Positions 1 to 8,943 are shown, counted from the first letter of the stretch. The stretch: DNA of 64,000 nucleotides from Erythrobacter sp. (GCA_024642335.1 JAHEBH010000004.1:1-64000), one strand, 5' to 3'. The notes: a model not told the origin generated them from the letters alone. Translations and numbers: made by a program.

Positions 1-2
1 AA

Positions 3-1040
3 TTGCACTATGTGCATGACCTGGCCCGCGAGATGGGCGTCACGATCCACGAAGACCCGCTCTGGACACCGCCGCTCGACTGGTTTGCCGAAACACTCGC
101 CAATGATCGCGACCTGCCGCCATTTCCCAATGGCGCCATTACCATCGGCATGAGCAGGCATATGGTGCGCGACGGCAGCCGCGTAGTGTTGAGCGGGCTT
201 GGCGGAGATCAATGGCTCGACGGAACCTTCTTCTACTACGCGCAAATGTTGCGCGGCTTGCAGGCAGGCGCATTCTTGCGGGCGCTCCAGCGCGACCGAT
301 CAGCGTTTGGAATAAGCAGCGCCGCCAGAACGCTGGTGCATTACGGTATCTTACCCGTCCTGCCCGGTGCTATGAGCCAAGGTTTGCGCGCAGTGAAGCG
401 CGCGGTCACAAAAGCAGTGCCGGGAGCCGCTTCAGCGCTCCGGCTCAGACCGGAGATGGAACAGGAACTGGCCCGGCGGGCAGAGCTCTATCGCGCCTCC
501 CTGCCTGCTGACCGTCTTGCCGCCACCAAGCAGCAGAAGCTCGCCCACCCCTATTTCACCATGCAATATGACGTCACCGCACGGCAAATGGCTCATCTGG
601 GCATGGAGATGCGCTTCCCCATGCACCAGCGCCAGTTCATCGAATTTTCCGCCACGACACCCGAACATATCCGCCTGCGCGGCGGTGTGCACAAGTTCGT
701 CCACCGCAAGGCATTGCGCGACATCCTGCCCACCAGCATCGCCAATCGCATGGGCAAGGCCGAATTCAGCCACTCCTATTTCGAGCAGACAGAGGCCCTG
801 CAGGTCCATTTTGCGGCAAACGGGCTGCACTCGCTGGAAAAACTGGCAGATGTTGCCGGTGCGTTAACCATTCTTGAAGACTTTTGCGGCAGTTCAATTG
901 ACAGTGAATCTTCCCAGGAAGTATGGGCAATCTTCGTTGTTTGTTTAATTTTGGGACACTTTGGGGCGGGCGTTGGGGGTACGCTGCCAGGAAGATTGCT
1001 TAGTAATGCAGAGTCGAGCGGATCAGAGGATGAGCTATGA
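3..1040 (+). CDS. Lasso peptide cyclase (asparagine synthetase-like), 3' part
   Basis: This is the C-terminal part of an asparagine-synthetase-like lasso cyclase; the window edge removes the glutaminase-like and ATP-pyrophosphatase start. Family role: it adenylates the acidic side chain of the precursor core and closes the isopeptide bond to the N-terminal amine. The visible part carries the SGLGGD motif (visible residues 64-69), the counterpart of the conserved acidic motif in asparagine synthetase B, and then the usual helical C-terminal domain. The stop codon lies inside the first precursor gene, which suggests translational coupling. The function call depends on the two precursors that follow and on the PqqD-like and HprK-like genes; alone the fragment would only be called asparagine synthase-like. 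Confidence 0.85.
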   Translation: MHYVHDLAREMGVTIHEDPLWTPPLDWFAETLANDRDLPPFPNGAITIGMSRHMVRDGSRVVLSGLGGDQWLDGTFFYYAQMLRGLQAGAFLRALQRDRSAFGISSAARTLVHYGILPVLPGAMSQGLRAVKRAVTKAVPGAASALRLRPEMEQELARRAELYRASLPADRLAATKQQKLAHPYFTMQYDVTARQMAHLGMEMRFPMHQRQFIEFSATTPEHIRLRGGVHKFVHRKALRDILPTSIANRMGKAEFSHSYFEQTEALQVHFAANGLHSLEKLADVAGALTILEDFCGSSIDSESSQEVWAIFVVCLILGHFGAGVGGTLPGRLLSNAESSGSEDEL

Positions 1041-1164
1041 CCGGCCAGTTTTGACCGTTTATGGCTCAGTTCGCCACCTCACATGCGGCAGCGCAGGCCG
1101 TTGCCACGATGTTGGCACCAGAACCCGAATCTTCAACAATGGGGGCGGCACCTGCGGTGGTTAG
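1006..1164 (+). CDS. Lasso peptide precursor 1
   Basis: A 52-residue precursor. The leader carries the YxxPxL recognition motif (YDRPVL) followed by YGSVRHLTC, with Thr at the penultimate leader position as in known lasso leaders. The predicted 25-residue core begins Gly-Ser-Ala-Gly, has Asp8 (ring G1-D8, eight residues), Cys6 and Cys23, and ends CGG. An ATG at 1006 gives the same length as precursor 2; an internal ATG at 1030, immediately after an AGAGG, would give 44 residues and leave the core unchanged. The gene overlaps the end of the cyclase. Cleavage site, ring and disulfide are inferred from family rules. Confidence 0.85.
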   Translation: MQSRADQRMSYDRPVLTVYGSVRHLTCGSAGRCHDVGTRTRIFNNGGGTCGG

Positions 1165-1204
1165 ATCCGGCGAATGGAGACAAACTGCTAAGGTAACAAC
1201 GACG

Positions 1205-1363
1205 ATGGTCGCAAACATCAAGAATGCCCAGTATTCCACGCCCCGATTGGCTGTGTATGGCTCCGTCCGCCACCTTACCTGTGGTAGCGCGGGCAACTGC
1301 ACCGATGTCGCGTCCAAAACCAAGCTCTTCAACAATGGCGGAAATATTTGCGGCCCACAATAG
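1205..1363 (+). CDS. Lasso peptide precursor 2
   Basis: A second 52-residue precursor, 40 bp after the first and clearly a tandem copy: YGSVRHLTCGSAG is identical in both. The leader has the YSTPRL motif. The predicted 26-residue core has Gly1, Cys6, Asp8 and Cys23 in the same places, a shared FNNGG segment at 16-20, and ends CGPQ. Variable positions include 5, 7, 10-12, 14-15, 21-22 and the tail, so the two products should be related but distinct. The chosen ATG at 1205 follows a weak AAGGT about 12 bases upstream. The C-terminus lacks the Ser that a paeninodin-type HprK-like kinase phosphorylates. Confidence 0.87.
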   Translation: MVANIKNAQYSTPRLAVYGSVRHLTCGSAGNCTDVASKTKLFNNGGNICGPQ

Positions 1364-1396
1364 GGCCTCCGTGCAGTTCGCCGCCTGGCCAACAAG

Positions 1397-2248
1397 ATGC
1401 ATGAATATCGATTGTTAGAAGCGCGGGACCAGGCCCTTTCGCCTGGCGAGCCCTATGACAGCTGGCGCAGCGCCGGAAGTGATCGCGCTGCGCTTTTCTT
1501 TCGTACTCCGCAGGGATTTCTTGTCCGCTTCCCGGGACAGGCCGATTTCACCATCGAAATCGAAGGGCGCGAGATTGCCTGCGCACCCGTTCCCTCTATC
1601 GCGGCCGAAGTTCCCGAAAGCCTGTTTCACAACGCCATCATCCCCTTGCTCGGCAATCACGATGGCGGCCTGTTCCTGCATGGCAGCGCGGTTTCGGTGG
1701 GCGCCAGGGCCATCGGCTTTCTCGCGCCCTCGCGGCGGGGCAAGACCACGCTCGCGGGCGGCTTTGCCAGGCAAGGCCACGCTTTCCTGACCGAAGACGT
1801 GCTCGAACTTTGCCTGAAAGACGGTGTCTACATGGTGCAGCCAAGCCGCCCGGTGCTGCGCCTGTTCGATGACAGCGCAGCCTATCTGCTGGGAGAGGCC
1901 AGCAAGCCCGGCGTCCGCGCGAAGAGGGAGATGGCAGCTGGAGATGCGCTGCCTTTCGAGAACAGGGAGATGCCCCTCTCTGCCCTCTACCTGCTTGGCA
2001 CAGGTGAGAGGGGAAACATCGCTATCGAACAATTTGGCCCGGCCGCTGCCCTGGCCGAACTGATGCAGCATGGATTTATCCTTGATGTCGAGGACAAGCC
2101 GCGGCTCCGCAGGCACTTCGACCGGCTGGGCGAACTGGCCTCCAACGTCCCGGTCTTCACACTGGACTTCCCGCGCGACTATGCGCAGCTTCCCCGTGTG
2201 GTGGAGGGCATAGTGCGCCATGTGGAGGCGGCAGATGGAAGCAGGTGA
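1397..2248 (+). CDS. HprK-like kinase of the lasso cluster
   Basis: A 283-residue P-loop protein resembling the HPr-kinase-like enzymes of lasso peptide clusters. The region around residues 110-118 (APSRRGKTT) is the Walker A loop, preceded by the HGSAV strand (95-99) and followed by TEDVLEL (132-138), an arrangement seen in this family. In the paeninodin system such a kinase phosphorylates the precursor's C-terminal Ser. Here neither precursor ends in Ser, so the target, if a precursor, would be an internal Ser/Thr, or the protein has another role. It starts 33 bp after precursor 2, in the same orientation, and its end overlaps the PqqD-like gene. Confidence 0.75.
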   Translation: MHEYRLLEARDQALSPGEPYDSWRSAGSDRAALFFRTPQGFLVRFPGQADFTIEIEGREIACAPVPSIAAEVPESLFHNAIIPLLGNHDGGLFLHGSAVSVGARAIGFLAPSRRGKTTLAGGFARQGHAFLTEDVLELCLKDGVYMVQPSRPVLRLFDDSAAYLLGEASKPGVRAKREMAAGDALPFENREMPLSALYLLGTGERGNIAIEQFGPAAALAELMQHGFILDVEDKPRLRRHFDRLGELASNVPVFTLDFPRDYAQLPRVVEGIVRHVEAADGSR

Positions 2249-2525
2249 CGTTGTGCGCGTTTCGGAAGATGTGGTTGCGCGCGAGGTGGGCGGCGAGTTG
2301 GTGCTGATGCATCTCGACAGCGGCATCTATTTCGGCCTCAATGCCGTGGGCACGCGTGTGTGGGAGCTGCTGACGAAGGGCGAGCACTCCATCGCCGAGA
2401 TATGCGCCATCATGTCCGGGGAATTCGATGCCGATCCTGCAGTGATCGAGGCAGACGTGCTGGCGTTGGCGGGCGAACTCGCCGACCACGGTCTCATCAC
2501 GGCAAGCGAAGGCCGATCCGGCTGA
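2235..2525 (+). CDS. PqqD-like RiPP recognition element (lasso B1)
   Basis: A 96-residue PqqD-family protein. It matches the winged-helix recognition element that binds the YxxPxL part of lasso leaders and presents the precursor to the peptidase. Typical PqqD features are the N-terminal strands with LVLMHLDSGIYFGLNAVGTRVW and a helical second half. The ATG at 2235 was chosen because GTGGAGG lies about six bases upstream; an in-frame ATG at 2220 is possible. The gene overlaps the kinase gene by 14 bp. No peptidase domain is fused to it and no separate B2 peptidase is visible in the window. Its last 29 bp overlap the convergent nucleotidyltransferase gene. Confidence 0.85.
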   Translation: MEAGDVVRVSEDVVAREVGGELVLMHLDSGIYFGLNAVGTRVWELLTKGEHSIAEICAIMSGEFDADPAVIEADVLALAGELADHGLITASEGRSG

Positions 2526-3666
2526 GCGCTCCCGCCGCGAGGCGATAGGCGTAGAGCAGGGAAAGCGGCCAATCCTGCCTGCCGGGAAATCGCTGCCGCA
2601 TATGCTCGGGCGAGGGCATGAGGTGAAGCGAGAGCAGTTCCCGCACATCGCCCGCCCCCCGTGCCGCGCTCAGATCCATGACCATGCGCCCCAGGGCCCC
2701 GCGCCTGGCCAGGTAGTCGGCAAATCGGCCCGCCTCACCGGTGGCCTCAAGCCGGGCCATGACACCTGCGGGAATTTCCGTGCCGCAGGAAGCGCGCGCG
2801 CCAGAAAGAAGACTTGCCACCATTGGCGCCAGCCCGCGCGATGTCGCAAGATCAACCAGCCGTTCCCAATCGGCATTCCCGAAAGACCTGGCCAGCAGAT
2901 GGGCATCGTAGTGCCAGATCAGCCTGCTTTCTTCGAACAGCTTCTCCCCGCCTTCGAAATAGCCATGCACGCCATGCAGCGCCTGGTTGATGGCCCCGCG
3001 AAGCAGTGCGTGCACTGGCTCGATCATCCGCGCCGACGGAGCCAGCCTTGGCAGGGCGACCGCTCGCTCGAAACACTCCTCCACATCGAGCAAATGCCTG
3101 AGCGAGGGAGGCCCTGTGACCTCCCAGTGCAGGTCGACATAATGGATAAAGCCCTTGCCGCGTTGCTGGCGCCAGGTCTCCTGCCCGAAGTGATAATCGC
3201 CATGCGGTACAAGGCCCGCCTCGCGCAACGCCGCGCGCGCCGCGTCCAGTTGCGACCGCCGGACCAGCACGTCGCTGTCGCCGCGCTTGCGGATCGCCGG
3301 ATCGTTATAGAGTGCATAGGCGAGTGCAGTTCCCTTGATCACCAGCGCATCGACCCCCGCTTCCGCAAGCTGGCCCAGAACCTTCACCATCATCCCGTGA
3401 TGGGAGGACTCCCATATCCCCTGCAGCCTGCCTTCAGCACGAATTTCCTCGCGCAATGCCGCAAGCCAGCCGTGCATGGCGTCTTTCTCTGAACTCAGGG
3501 CAAGGGCGATGCCGTGGAAGCGAATCCGTTCGGCCAGTGCAGAGGTGTCTTCGGGCCACGCGAATGCGTCAGCCGACCGCCTCTCTCCCGGCCAGAGGGA
3601 AGCGGCCAGGAAGCGGTCGATCTCTCCCGTAGAGGGATTGGATGGCGCAGCGCTGTCACTCACCAT
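2497..3666 (-). CDS. Nucleotidyltransferase family protein associated with the lasso cluster
   Basis: A 389-residue protein of the large nucleotidyltransferase-like family often found in lasso peptide clusters (NTP_transf_5 type). KGTALAYALY (111-120) and RGDSDVLV (128-135) supply the lysine and the Asp-x-Asp-like metal site of the polymerase-beta fold. Its substrate is unknown; together with the HprK-like kinase it may modify the peptide with phosphate or nucleotide groups. It faces the rest of the cluster and overlaps the PqqD-like gene tail to tail by 29 bp, so it needs its own promoter somewhere in 3667-3954. Confidence 0.7.
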   Translation of the reverse strand: MVSDSAAPSNPSTGEIDRFLAASLWPGERRSADAFAWPEDTSALAERIRFHGIALALSSEKDAMHGWLAALREEIRAEGRLQGIWESSHHGMMVKVLGQLAEAGVDALVIKGTALAYALYNDPAIRKRGDSDVLVRRSQLDAARAALREAGLVPHGDYHFGQETWRQQRGKGFIHYVDLHWEVTGPPSLRHLLDVEECFERAVALPRLAPSARMIEPVHALLRGAINQALHGVHGYFEGGEKLFEESRLIWHYDAHLLARSFGNADWERLVDLATSRGLAPMVASLLSGARASCGTEIPAGVMARLEATGEAGRFADYLARRGALGRMVMDLSAARGAGDVRELLSLHLMPSPEHMRQRFPGRQDWPLSLLYAYRLAAGALSRIGLRLP

Positions 3667-3954
3667 GCCAGCCTTACGCTATGGCCCCAAGCCGTCAATC
3701 CACCCGCCATCGGCCTGTTCAAGCTCACACGCAGGCAATTGACGCCCCCCCTCATAGCTGCGATTCAACTGACCAGGGTTGGAACAGCGGGCAACGAGCA
3801 GCATTTTCATGAAACGATCCTCGTTGCTCAACCGGCAGATGCTGACTTGCAGGCACCTTGCGCCGACATCTCGAAACCGAAGACGGGTGACGATCGCGGG
3901 CGGCGCGGTAATGTGCCGGTGCCGACCTCAGCAGCGGACGAACAAGGTTGTCCC

Positions 3955-5418
3955 ATGCGCCTGATCAGGAACAGCATCTACAGCTTTTCGGCACAGCTGA
4001 TGCCGCTGCTGGTCGCGCTGGTCACCATCCCGCTCTACCTGTCCGAGATCGGGCTGGAACGCTATGGCGGCCTGTCCATCGCATGGCTGCTGATGGGATA
4101 CTTCGGTACGGCCGATTTCGGCCTTGGTCGCGCCATCACTCGGCGCATCGCCTCCATGCCGGAATCCAGCGCGGCACAAAGGGCCGGTGCCGTTTGGTCG
4201 GCCCTGACCGGTATGCTGGGCCTGTCGCTGATAACCGGCGGGCTCGTCTGGCTGTCCGCCCATCTCTATTTCGGCGGGCCATTCCGGATCGGCGAAGACC
4301 TGCGCGCGGAATTGCTGGGTGCGAGCTGGATCCTCGCGCTGGCCATTCCCCTGATGGCCATTAACGGTGTCGCGGCGGGCGCGCTGATGGGCATGGAACG
4401 GTTCAGGCTCTCCTCCGCCAGCCAGATGATCAGCGGATCGGGCATGCAGATCTTCCCGCTAATGACAGCCATGCTGGTTTCACACGATCTGCGGCTGCTC
4501 ATCGCCTCTGCCCTCGCCGCGCATGCCCTCAGCCTGTTGCCATCCGTTTGGGGATGCTGGCGATTGCTCCTGCGCCACCAGCCGTTTTCCTTTTCGGCGG
4601 CAGAGTTCGGCCAGCTGACGCGTTTTGGGGCATGGGTGATGGTATCCGCGCTGGTCGCACCCCTGATGATCTATGCCGATCGCCTTGTGATCGGCGCGGC
4701 CATGAATGCCACCGCCGTGGCGGCATATGCGATCGCGTTCCAGCTCACCTTCCGCATGCTGATTTTCCCGCGTTCGCTCGTCAACGCGCTGTTCCCCCGG
4801 CTTGCTTCGACAACGCATGACGAATCGCAAAGACTGAACCGGGATTTCTCCATCTTCGTCGGTCAGGCCTTTGCCATCCCGGTCATCGCGCTGATCGCGG
4901 CATTTGCTCCGTTCCTGTCGCTCTGGCTTGGCGAACAGCTGGATCCGCGCTCCATTGCAATAGGGCTGATCCTGCTGCCCGGTATCTGGCTGACGGCCAT
5001 TACCATCATCCCCCATTCGCATGTCCAGGCGCGCGGCGATTCCCGCTACACCGCTTTGGTCCACCTGCTGCAATTGCCGCCCTATCTCGGCCTGCTCTGG
5101 TGGCTGGGGTCGCAATACGGACTTTCCGGGGTCGCTGCGGCATTTTCCCTGCGCTGCCTCGCAGAGCAGATCGTCTTCTACAAGAAAACGCAATTGACAG
5201 ACCGGACAGTGTTCCTGGGCCTGTCAGTGCCAGCGCTGCTGATCCTCCTGGCCGTTCTTGTCGGCAGCCAGGTCCAGCAGTGGGAAACGGTACTTGGCGC
5301 GGGCGGTCTGCTTGCGCTGATTGCAGCTGCATTTGCCATTGTCGCCATGCCAAAGAGCATACGCACAGCCTTGCTGGCATCGCCGCTGGGAAGATATCTC
5401 CAGCCGATCCTGCGCTGA
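3955..5418 (+). CDS. Polysaccharide flippase, Wzx-like (MATE/MOP superfamily)
   Basis: A 487-residue polytopic membrane protein with roughly 12-14 hydrophobic segments spread over its whole length, typical of Wzx/RfbX-type flippases that move undecaprenyl-linked repeat units to the periplasm. The N-terminus (MRLIRNSIYSFSAQLMPLLV) is the usual amphipathic start followed by the first membrane helix. The frame is open further upstream, but those residues are not membrane-like, so the ATG at 3955 was chosen. It is followed by the polymerase and belongs to the exopolysaccharide locus that runs to 17.6 kb. Which polysaccharide it carries cannot be told. Confidence 0.85.
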   Translation: MRLIRNSIYSFSAQLMPLLVALVTIPLYLSEIGLERYGGLSIAWLLMGYFGTADFGLGRAITRRIASMPESSAAQRAGAVWSALTGMLGLSLITGGLVWLSAHLYFGGPFRIGEDLRAELLGASWILALAIPLMAINGVAAGALMGMERFRLSSASQMISGSGMQIFPLMTAMLVSHDLRLLIASALAAHALSLLPSVWGCWRLLLRHQPFSFSAAEFGQLTRFGAWVMVSALVAPLMIYADRLVIGAAMNATAVAAYAIAFQLTFRMLIFPRSLVNALFPRLASTTHDESQRLNRDFSIFVGQAFAIPVIALIAAFAPFLSLWLGEQLDPRSIAIGLILLPGIWLTAITIIPHSHVQARGDSRYTALVHLLQLPPYLGLLWWLGSQYGLSGVAAAFSLRCLAEQIVFYKKTQLTDRTVFLGLSVPALLILLAVLVGSQVQQWETVLGAGGLLALIAAAFAIVAMPKSIRTALLASPLGRYLQPILR

Positions 5419-5541
5419 ACGGGCTGTCCGCTCGATCCGAACTGTTTTACAGACAATGTTTGGACGAGGGCTTGCAGCGAGAAGGGAAGTAATGCGATCT
5501 GTCCAGGGTTCCAGAAACGAGGCCGGGAATGGGGGCTAGCG

Positions 5542-6921
5542 ATGCCTGACATCGAAGGTGCGCGGTTCGCGCCAGGGCCGGACAGCACTGCAAGTGAAGG
5601 ACGATACTCCGCCATAATGCGGATCGGCCCGCTTGCCATTCTTCTCGCCTCGATATTTATCATCGCGCCCGAGGTGAATTTCAGCTTCGGTGACCTGCTC
5701 TTCCCGCCCTACCGAACGCTCATCATTGTCCTGCTGATGGCGATCATACCGCAGCTTGCTCGCGGCCAGGTAAAGATGGGATTGCCTGACACCTTGGTGG
5801 GCATCTCGATCCTCTGGGTCTTTACATCCTTCCTCATCCATTACGGCTTTTCAGAAGGGATGGTGCGATCGAGCGCTGTCGCGATAGATACCGGCGGCGC
5901 CTATCTTATCGCGCGGTCATGCATCCGGACTTTCGCCGACCTGCGCAGGATCTTGGTTCTGCTCACCATACCGATGGCTTTCGCCGGCCTGATCATGGTG
6001 GCTGAAAGCGTGGGACACGTCCTTCTTTGGCGGCCTTTCCTTGCCTCTGTCTTTGGCCCGCTGAGCGCATTCTCCGAAGGAGAGGCCACCGGAGCGCTTC
6101 AACTCAACGCCGAAGTCAGGCTGGGGCTGCAGCGTGCGTATGGACCCTTCAGCCATCCCATCCTGGCCGGCATCATCCTGATCTCACCGCTCCCGCTTTT
6201 CTATCTCAGCGGACTGCGCTCTTGGCCGCGGGTGACCGGGACGCTCGTATCACTCCTCGGCTTCTTTTCGCTTTCCTCCGCCGCCATTCTTGCACTGATG
6301 GCCGGTATCGGGTCGATCGTGGTGAACTACCTTTTGCGCTTTGTTCGCGGCCTGGACTGGAGAGGGGTAACCGGCCTGCTGACACTCGCCTTGCTGATCG
6401 TTCAATGGGGATCCAATGGGGGTATCATCAACATCGTCTCGCGCATGACGTTGACGCCCGGGACGGCTTATTACCGGCAATTGATCTGGGAATATGGCTG
6501 GCAGTCGATGCTTGACAATCTCACGATCGGCATAGGCTACAGCAATTACAACCGGCCGAGCTGGATGACGACCAGCATCGATGCGCATTTCCTGGCACTG
6601 GGCATCCGCTTCGGATTTGTCATGCCTGTCTGCCTGCTGCTGGCCCTGTTCGCGATCATGATCGCGATCGGCCGTCGCAGCGCCCGGTGCGCCCCGCATG
6701 ATCGAAATCTGCTGGTCGGCATGAACCTGACACTCGCCATCCTGCTGATCTCGGCAATGACGGTGACCTTCTTTTCGGAGGCCAACGTGTGGTTCATGGC
6801 ATTCATGGGCATGGGCGCCGCACTGCTGCAAGCCCGCCCCGAAGGAAGTCGTCTGAACAGGACTGCTGCTCAAACGGCCCGCCTGCAGGACCCTGGCGAA
6901 GCGGTCCCGCAGGCGGTGTAG
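5542..6921 (+). CDS. O-antigen/exopolysaccharide polymerase, Wzy-like membrane protein
   Basis: A 459-residue membrane protein with about ten or more hydrophobic helices and a long soluble loop in the second half containing RMTLTPGTAYYRQLIWEYGW, as in O-antigen ligase/polymerase (Wzy_C-type) proteins. It lies 123 bp after the flippase in the same direction, the usual wzx-wzy pairing, and would polymerise lipid-linked repeat units in the periplasm. Sequence identity in this family is low, so the call rests on topology and context. The first ATG at 5542 gives a 30-residue cytoplasmic tail; an ATG at 5617 just before the first helix (MRIGPLAILL) is also possible. Confidence 0.75.
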   Translation: MPDIEGARFAPGPDSTASEGRYSAIMRIGPLAILLASIFIIAPEVNFSFGDLLFPPYRTLIIVLLMAIIPQLARGQVKMGLPDTLVGISILWVFTSFLIHYGFSEGMVRSSAVAIDTGGAYLIARSCIRTFADLRRILVLLTIPMAFAGLIMVAESVGHVLLWRPFLASVFGPLSAFSEGEATGALQLNAEVRLGLQRAYGPFSHPILAGIILISPLPLFYLSGLRSWPRVTGTLVSLLGFFSLSSAAILALMAGIGSIVVNYLLRFVRGLDWRGVTGLLTLALLIVQWGSNGGIINIVSRMTLTPGTAYYRQLIWEYGWQSMLDNLTIGIGYSNYNRPSWMTTSIDAHFLALGIRFGFVMPVCLLLALFAIMIAIGRRSARCAPHDRNLLVGMNLTLAILLISAMTVTFFSEANVWFMAFMGMGAALLQARPEGSRLNRTAAQTARLQDPGEAVPQAV

Positions 6922-6927
6922 CTCTGC

Positions 6928-8943
6928 CTAACGTACTGCGCCGGCAGGCGCGGACAGACCTCGCTGGGCACCATTCAGGTCATACCGGACCACCGACGTC
7001 TTCGGATTCACCAGCAGCTCTCCTTGTGGCGTGAAATCGCCATTGGCCGCATCCGCGAACAGGCTGGCTGCACTTCCGCCAATCGTCGTGCCAGACGGCG
7101 TATTGGGTTTGCTCTCCTGCGCATGGTTCCCGGTGTAGACAATGTCAGGGTCGGGCGAGGCCGTGAACGAATAGAGGTGCTTGGTCACGTTGTTGGCAAA
7201 CAGGCTGTATTGATCTCCCGTCAGATCCTCTCTCAAGAACACGGCCTGGGTGGCGAAGGAATTATGTGCCAGGACCATGTGGCTTTCCTGCTTCCTGAAT
7301 TGTGAAGCGAGTACTCCCGGTTCGACATTATGGAAGGCATTGTTGAGAATGATGATGTCCTTCACTCCCGGCGTGCCGCCAAAGAAGATGTCCTGCACGT
7401 CGACCATTCCGGTCGACTTGTTGGCATAGACGATCATGTTTTCGGTAAAGACCGATCCGGTATCCTGCTGCTGGTTCCAGTCTGCATGGATATCGAAGGC
7501 TGTCGTGAGCGACAGAAGCGCAGACTTTACGTCGAGAGGTCCGAATGCGGTTCCGACGCCGCCCGGCAGCCCCAGGGCGAATGCTGCCCTACTATCGTCG
7601 AGCACGTTCGCGGAAAAGCCCGCATGCGTCTCGATCCAGTTGGCCAGTTCCTGCACCGTATAGGCCCCGCTGAATGGATCGAGCGTGCTCAGCTGCAAGG
7701 TGGCGCTGTTCGGACCCCAGGTCAGCGTGACGAGATTGCTGACAGAAATGGCCAGCGTCGCTGTGGCTTCCGCGCCCGTATAATGCACATCGAGCGCGTC
7801 GATATCTGCACGATAGGTGCCCACATCGAAATCGGTGACACGGTTGCCCACGACACAATCGCAATGGTTGAACAGGTCTGACCAGCATTGGTGGAAAGTG
7901 CATCCGCGCGCCAGGCGAGCATCAACGCCTGCCTGCCACATTGCCTCGAAATAGCATTCTGTCAGCCATGTATTGCCGCCGCGGAACAGAAAGACGACAT
8001 CGTTACGCGGGCGTTTCTGGAAGAGCGAATAATTGCCGGCCGAATTGATGATGTTGACGCCATCGAACCACAGGAAAATGGGTTGCGAACTGAATATGTA
8101 GAATTCCTTGGCATACTGGAATTCGATGGTGATGTTCGCGCCCGAAAAGCGAAATGCACTGGTCTTGGGGTCGAAGTAGGGGTTTCCAACGCCGGTCAGA
8201 AACGGCGCGCTGTCCAGTGTCAGCGTTATCGGAACTGTTGCCTCCACAGCAAACACGCCATTGTGATAATAGCCCCAAAGCACGCTATCGAAAATGTGCT
8301 CGTCGCCTTCCGTAAAGGTGAAGCGCGGGAACTTGATGCTGTTGGAGCGGCAGTAGAATCCGGCCTTCCCGATCGTCTGGTAGCGCAGCCCGGCGATCTC
8401 CGGCTGCGATGGCGCAATTTCCAACTCAACATCGTAAAGTACGCTGTTGGGCAGGAACCGGTGCGGACCCGTGACGCGCTTCTGCATGGTCGCATCGCGC
8501 GGCACCGCTTCGACATACAGATGCGCTTCGCCATGCGTGCCGTTGTGCTGCAGCTCAGCCCACCAGCCGTAATAGGTGACCGGATTGCCGTTCGCATCTT
8601 CGAAGGTTCGGAAATGGGGATCTGTCACTTCCACGCTCGCACCTTCGTAATGGAAGATGACCTTCTCGACCCCCATGGTCTCCATCAGGGAGCCATTGTC
8701 ATTGGCACCGGCCATGACGCCAACCACATAGCTGTCGGTGAAACGCTGGCGATCGGGCGTAAGCAGCTGCACCGCCGGCTTGGCGGTTGTACGCACAGGA
8801 TCTGCCGGTACTTCGGCAAACCCGCTGCCGGCAATGCCGGTCCAGGCCGGATCGGGCGCAAGGCCGGCAATCTCCGGTGGGGGCGTCGAGCCGCCAGCCT
8901 GCCTGTGCCCTCGGCTTCCAAAGCCGAAACCGAAGCCGGGCAT
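6928..8943 (-). CDS. Large beta-rich protein, probable spike fibre or polysaccharide-binding/degrading beta-helix
   Basis: A 671-residue protein without a signal peptide. It starts with a short Gly/Phe-rich segment (MPGFGFGFGSRG) and continues with a long repetitive beta-strand region of the kind seen in parallel beta-helix proteins (repeated short motifs such as NIINSAGNYSLF, NNAFHNVEPGV, NNVTKHLYSF). A short glycine-rich start is, as I recall it, common in proteins encoded after Rcc01079-type spike base genes. The start codon overlaps the spike base stop (TGATG), so the two are translationally coupled. I read it as the fibre on that base, binding or cutting the polysaccharide of this locus. 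No lyase active site could be recognised, so catalysis is open. Confidence 0.6.
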   Translation of the reverse strand: MPGFGFGFGSRGHRQAGGSTPPPEIAGLAPDPAWTGIAGSGFAEVPADPVRTTAKPAVQLLTPDRQRFTDSYVVGVMAGANDNGSLMETMGVEKVIFHYEGASVEVTDPHFRTFEDANGNPVTYYGWWAELQHNGTHGEAHLYVEAVPRDATMQKRVTGPHRFLPNSVLYDVELEIAPSQPEIAGLRYQTIGKAGFYCRSNSIKFPRFTFTEGDEHIFDSVLWGYYHNGVFAVEATVPITLTLDSAPFLTGVGNPYFDPKTSAFRFSGANITIEFQYAKEFYIFSSQPIFLWFDGVNIINSAGNYSLFQKRPRNDVVFLFRGGNTWLTECYFEAMWQAGVDARLARGCTFHQCWSDLFNHCDCVVGNRVTDFDVGTYRADIDALDVHYTGAEATATLAISVSNLVTLTWGPNSATLQLSTLDPFSGAYTVQELANWIETHAGFSANVLDDSRAAFALGLPGGVGTAFGPLDVKSALLSLTTAFDIHADWNQQQDTGSVFTENMIVYANKSTGMVDVQDIFFGGTPGVKDIIILNNAFHNVEPGVLASQFRKQESHMVLAHNSFATQAVFLREDLTGDQYSLFANNVTKHLYSFTASPDPDIVYTGNHAQESKPNTPSGTTIGGSAASLFADAANGDFTPQGELLVNPKTSVVRYDLNGAQRGLSAPAGAVR

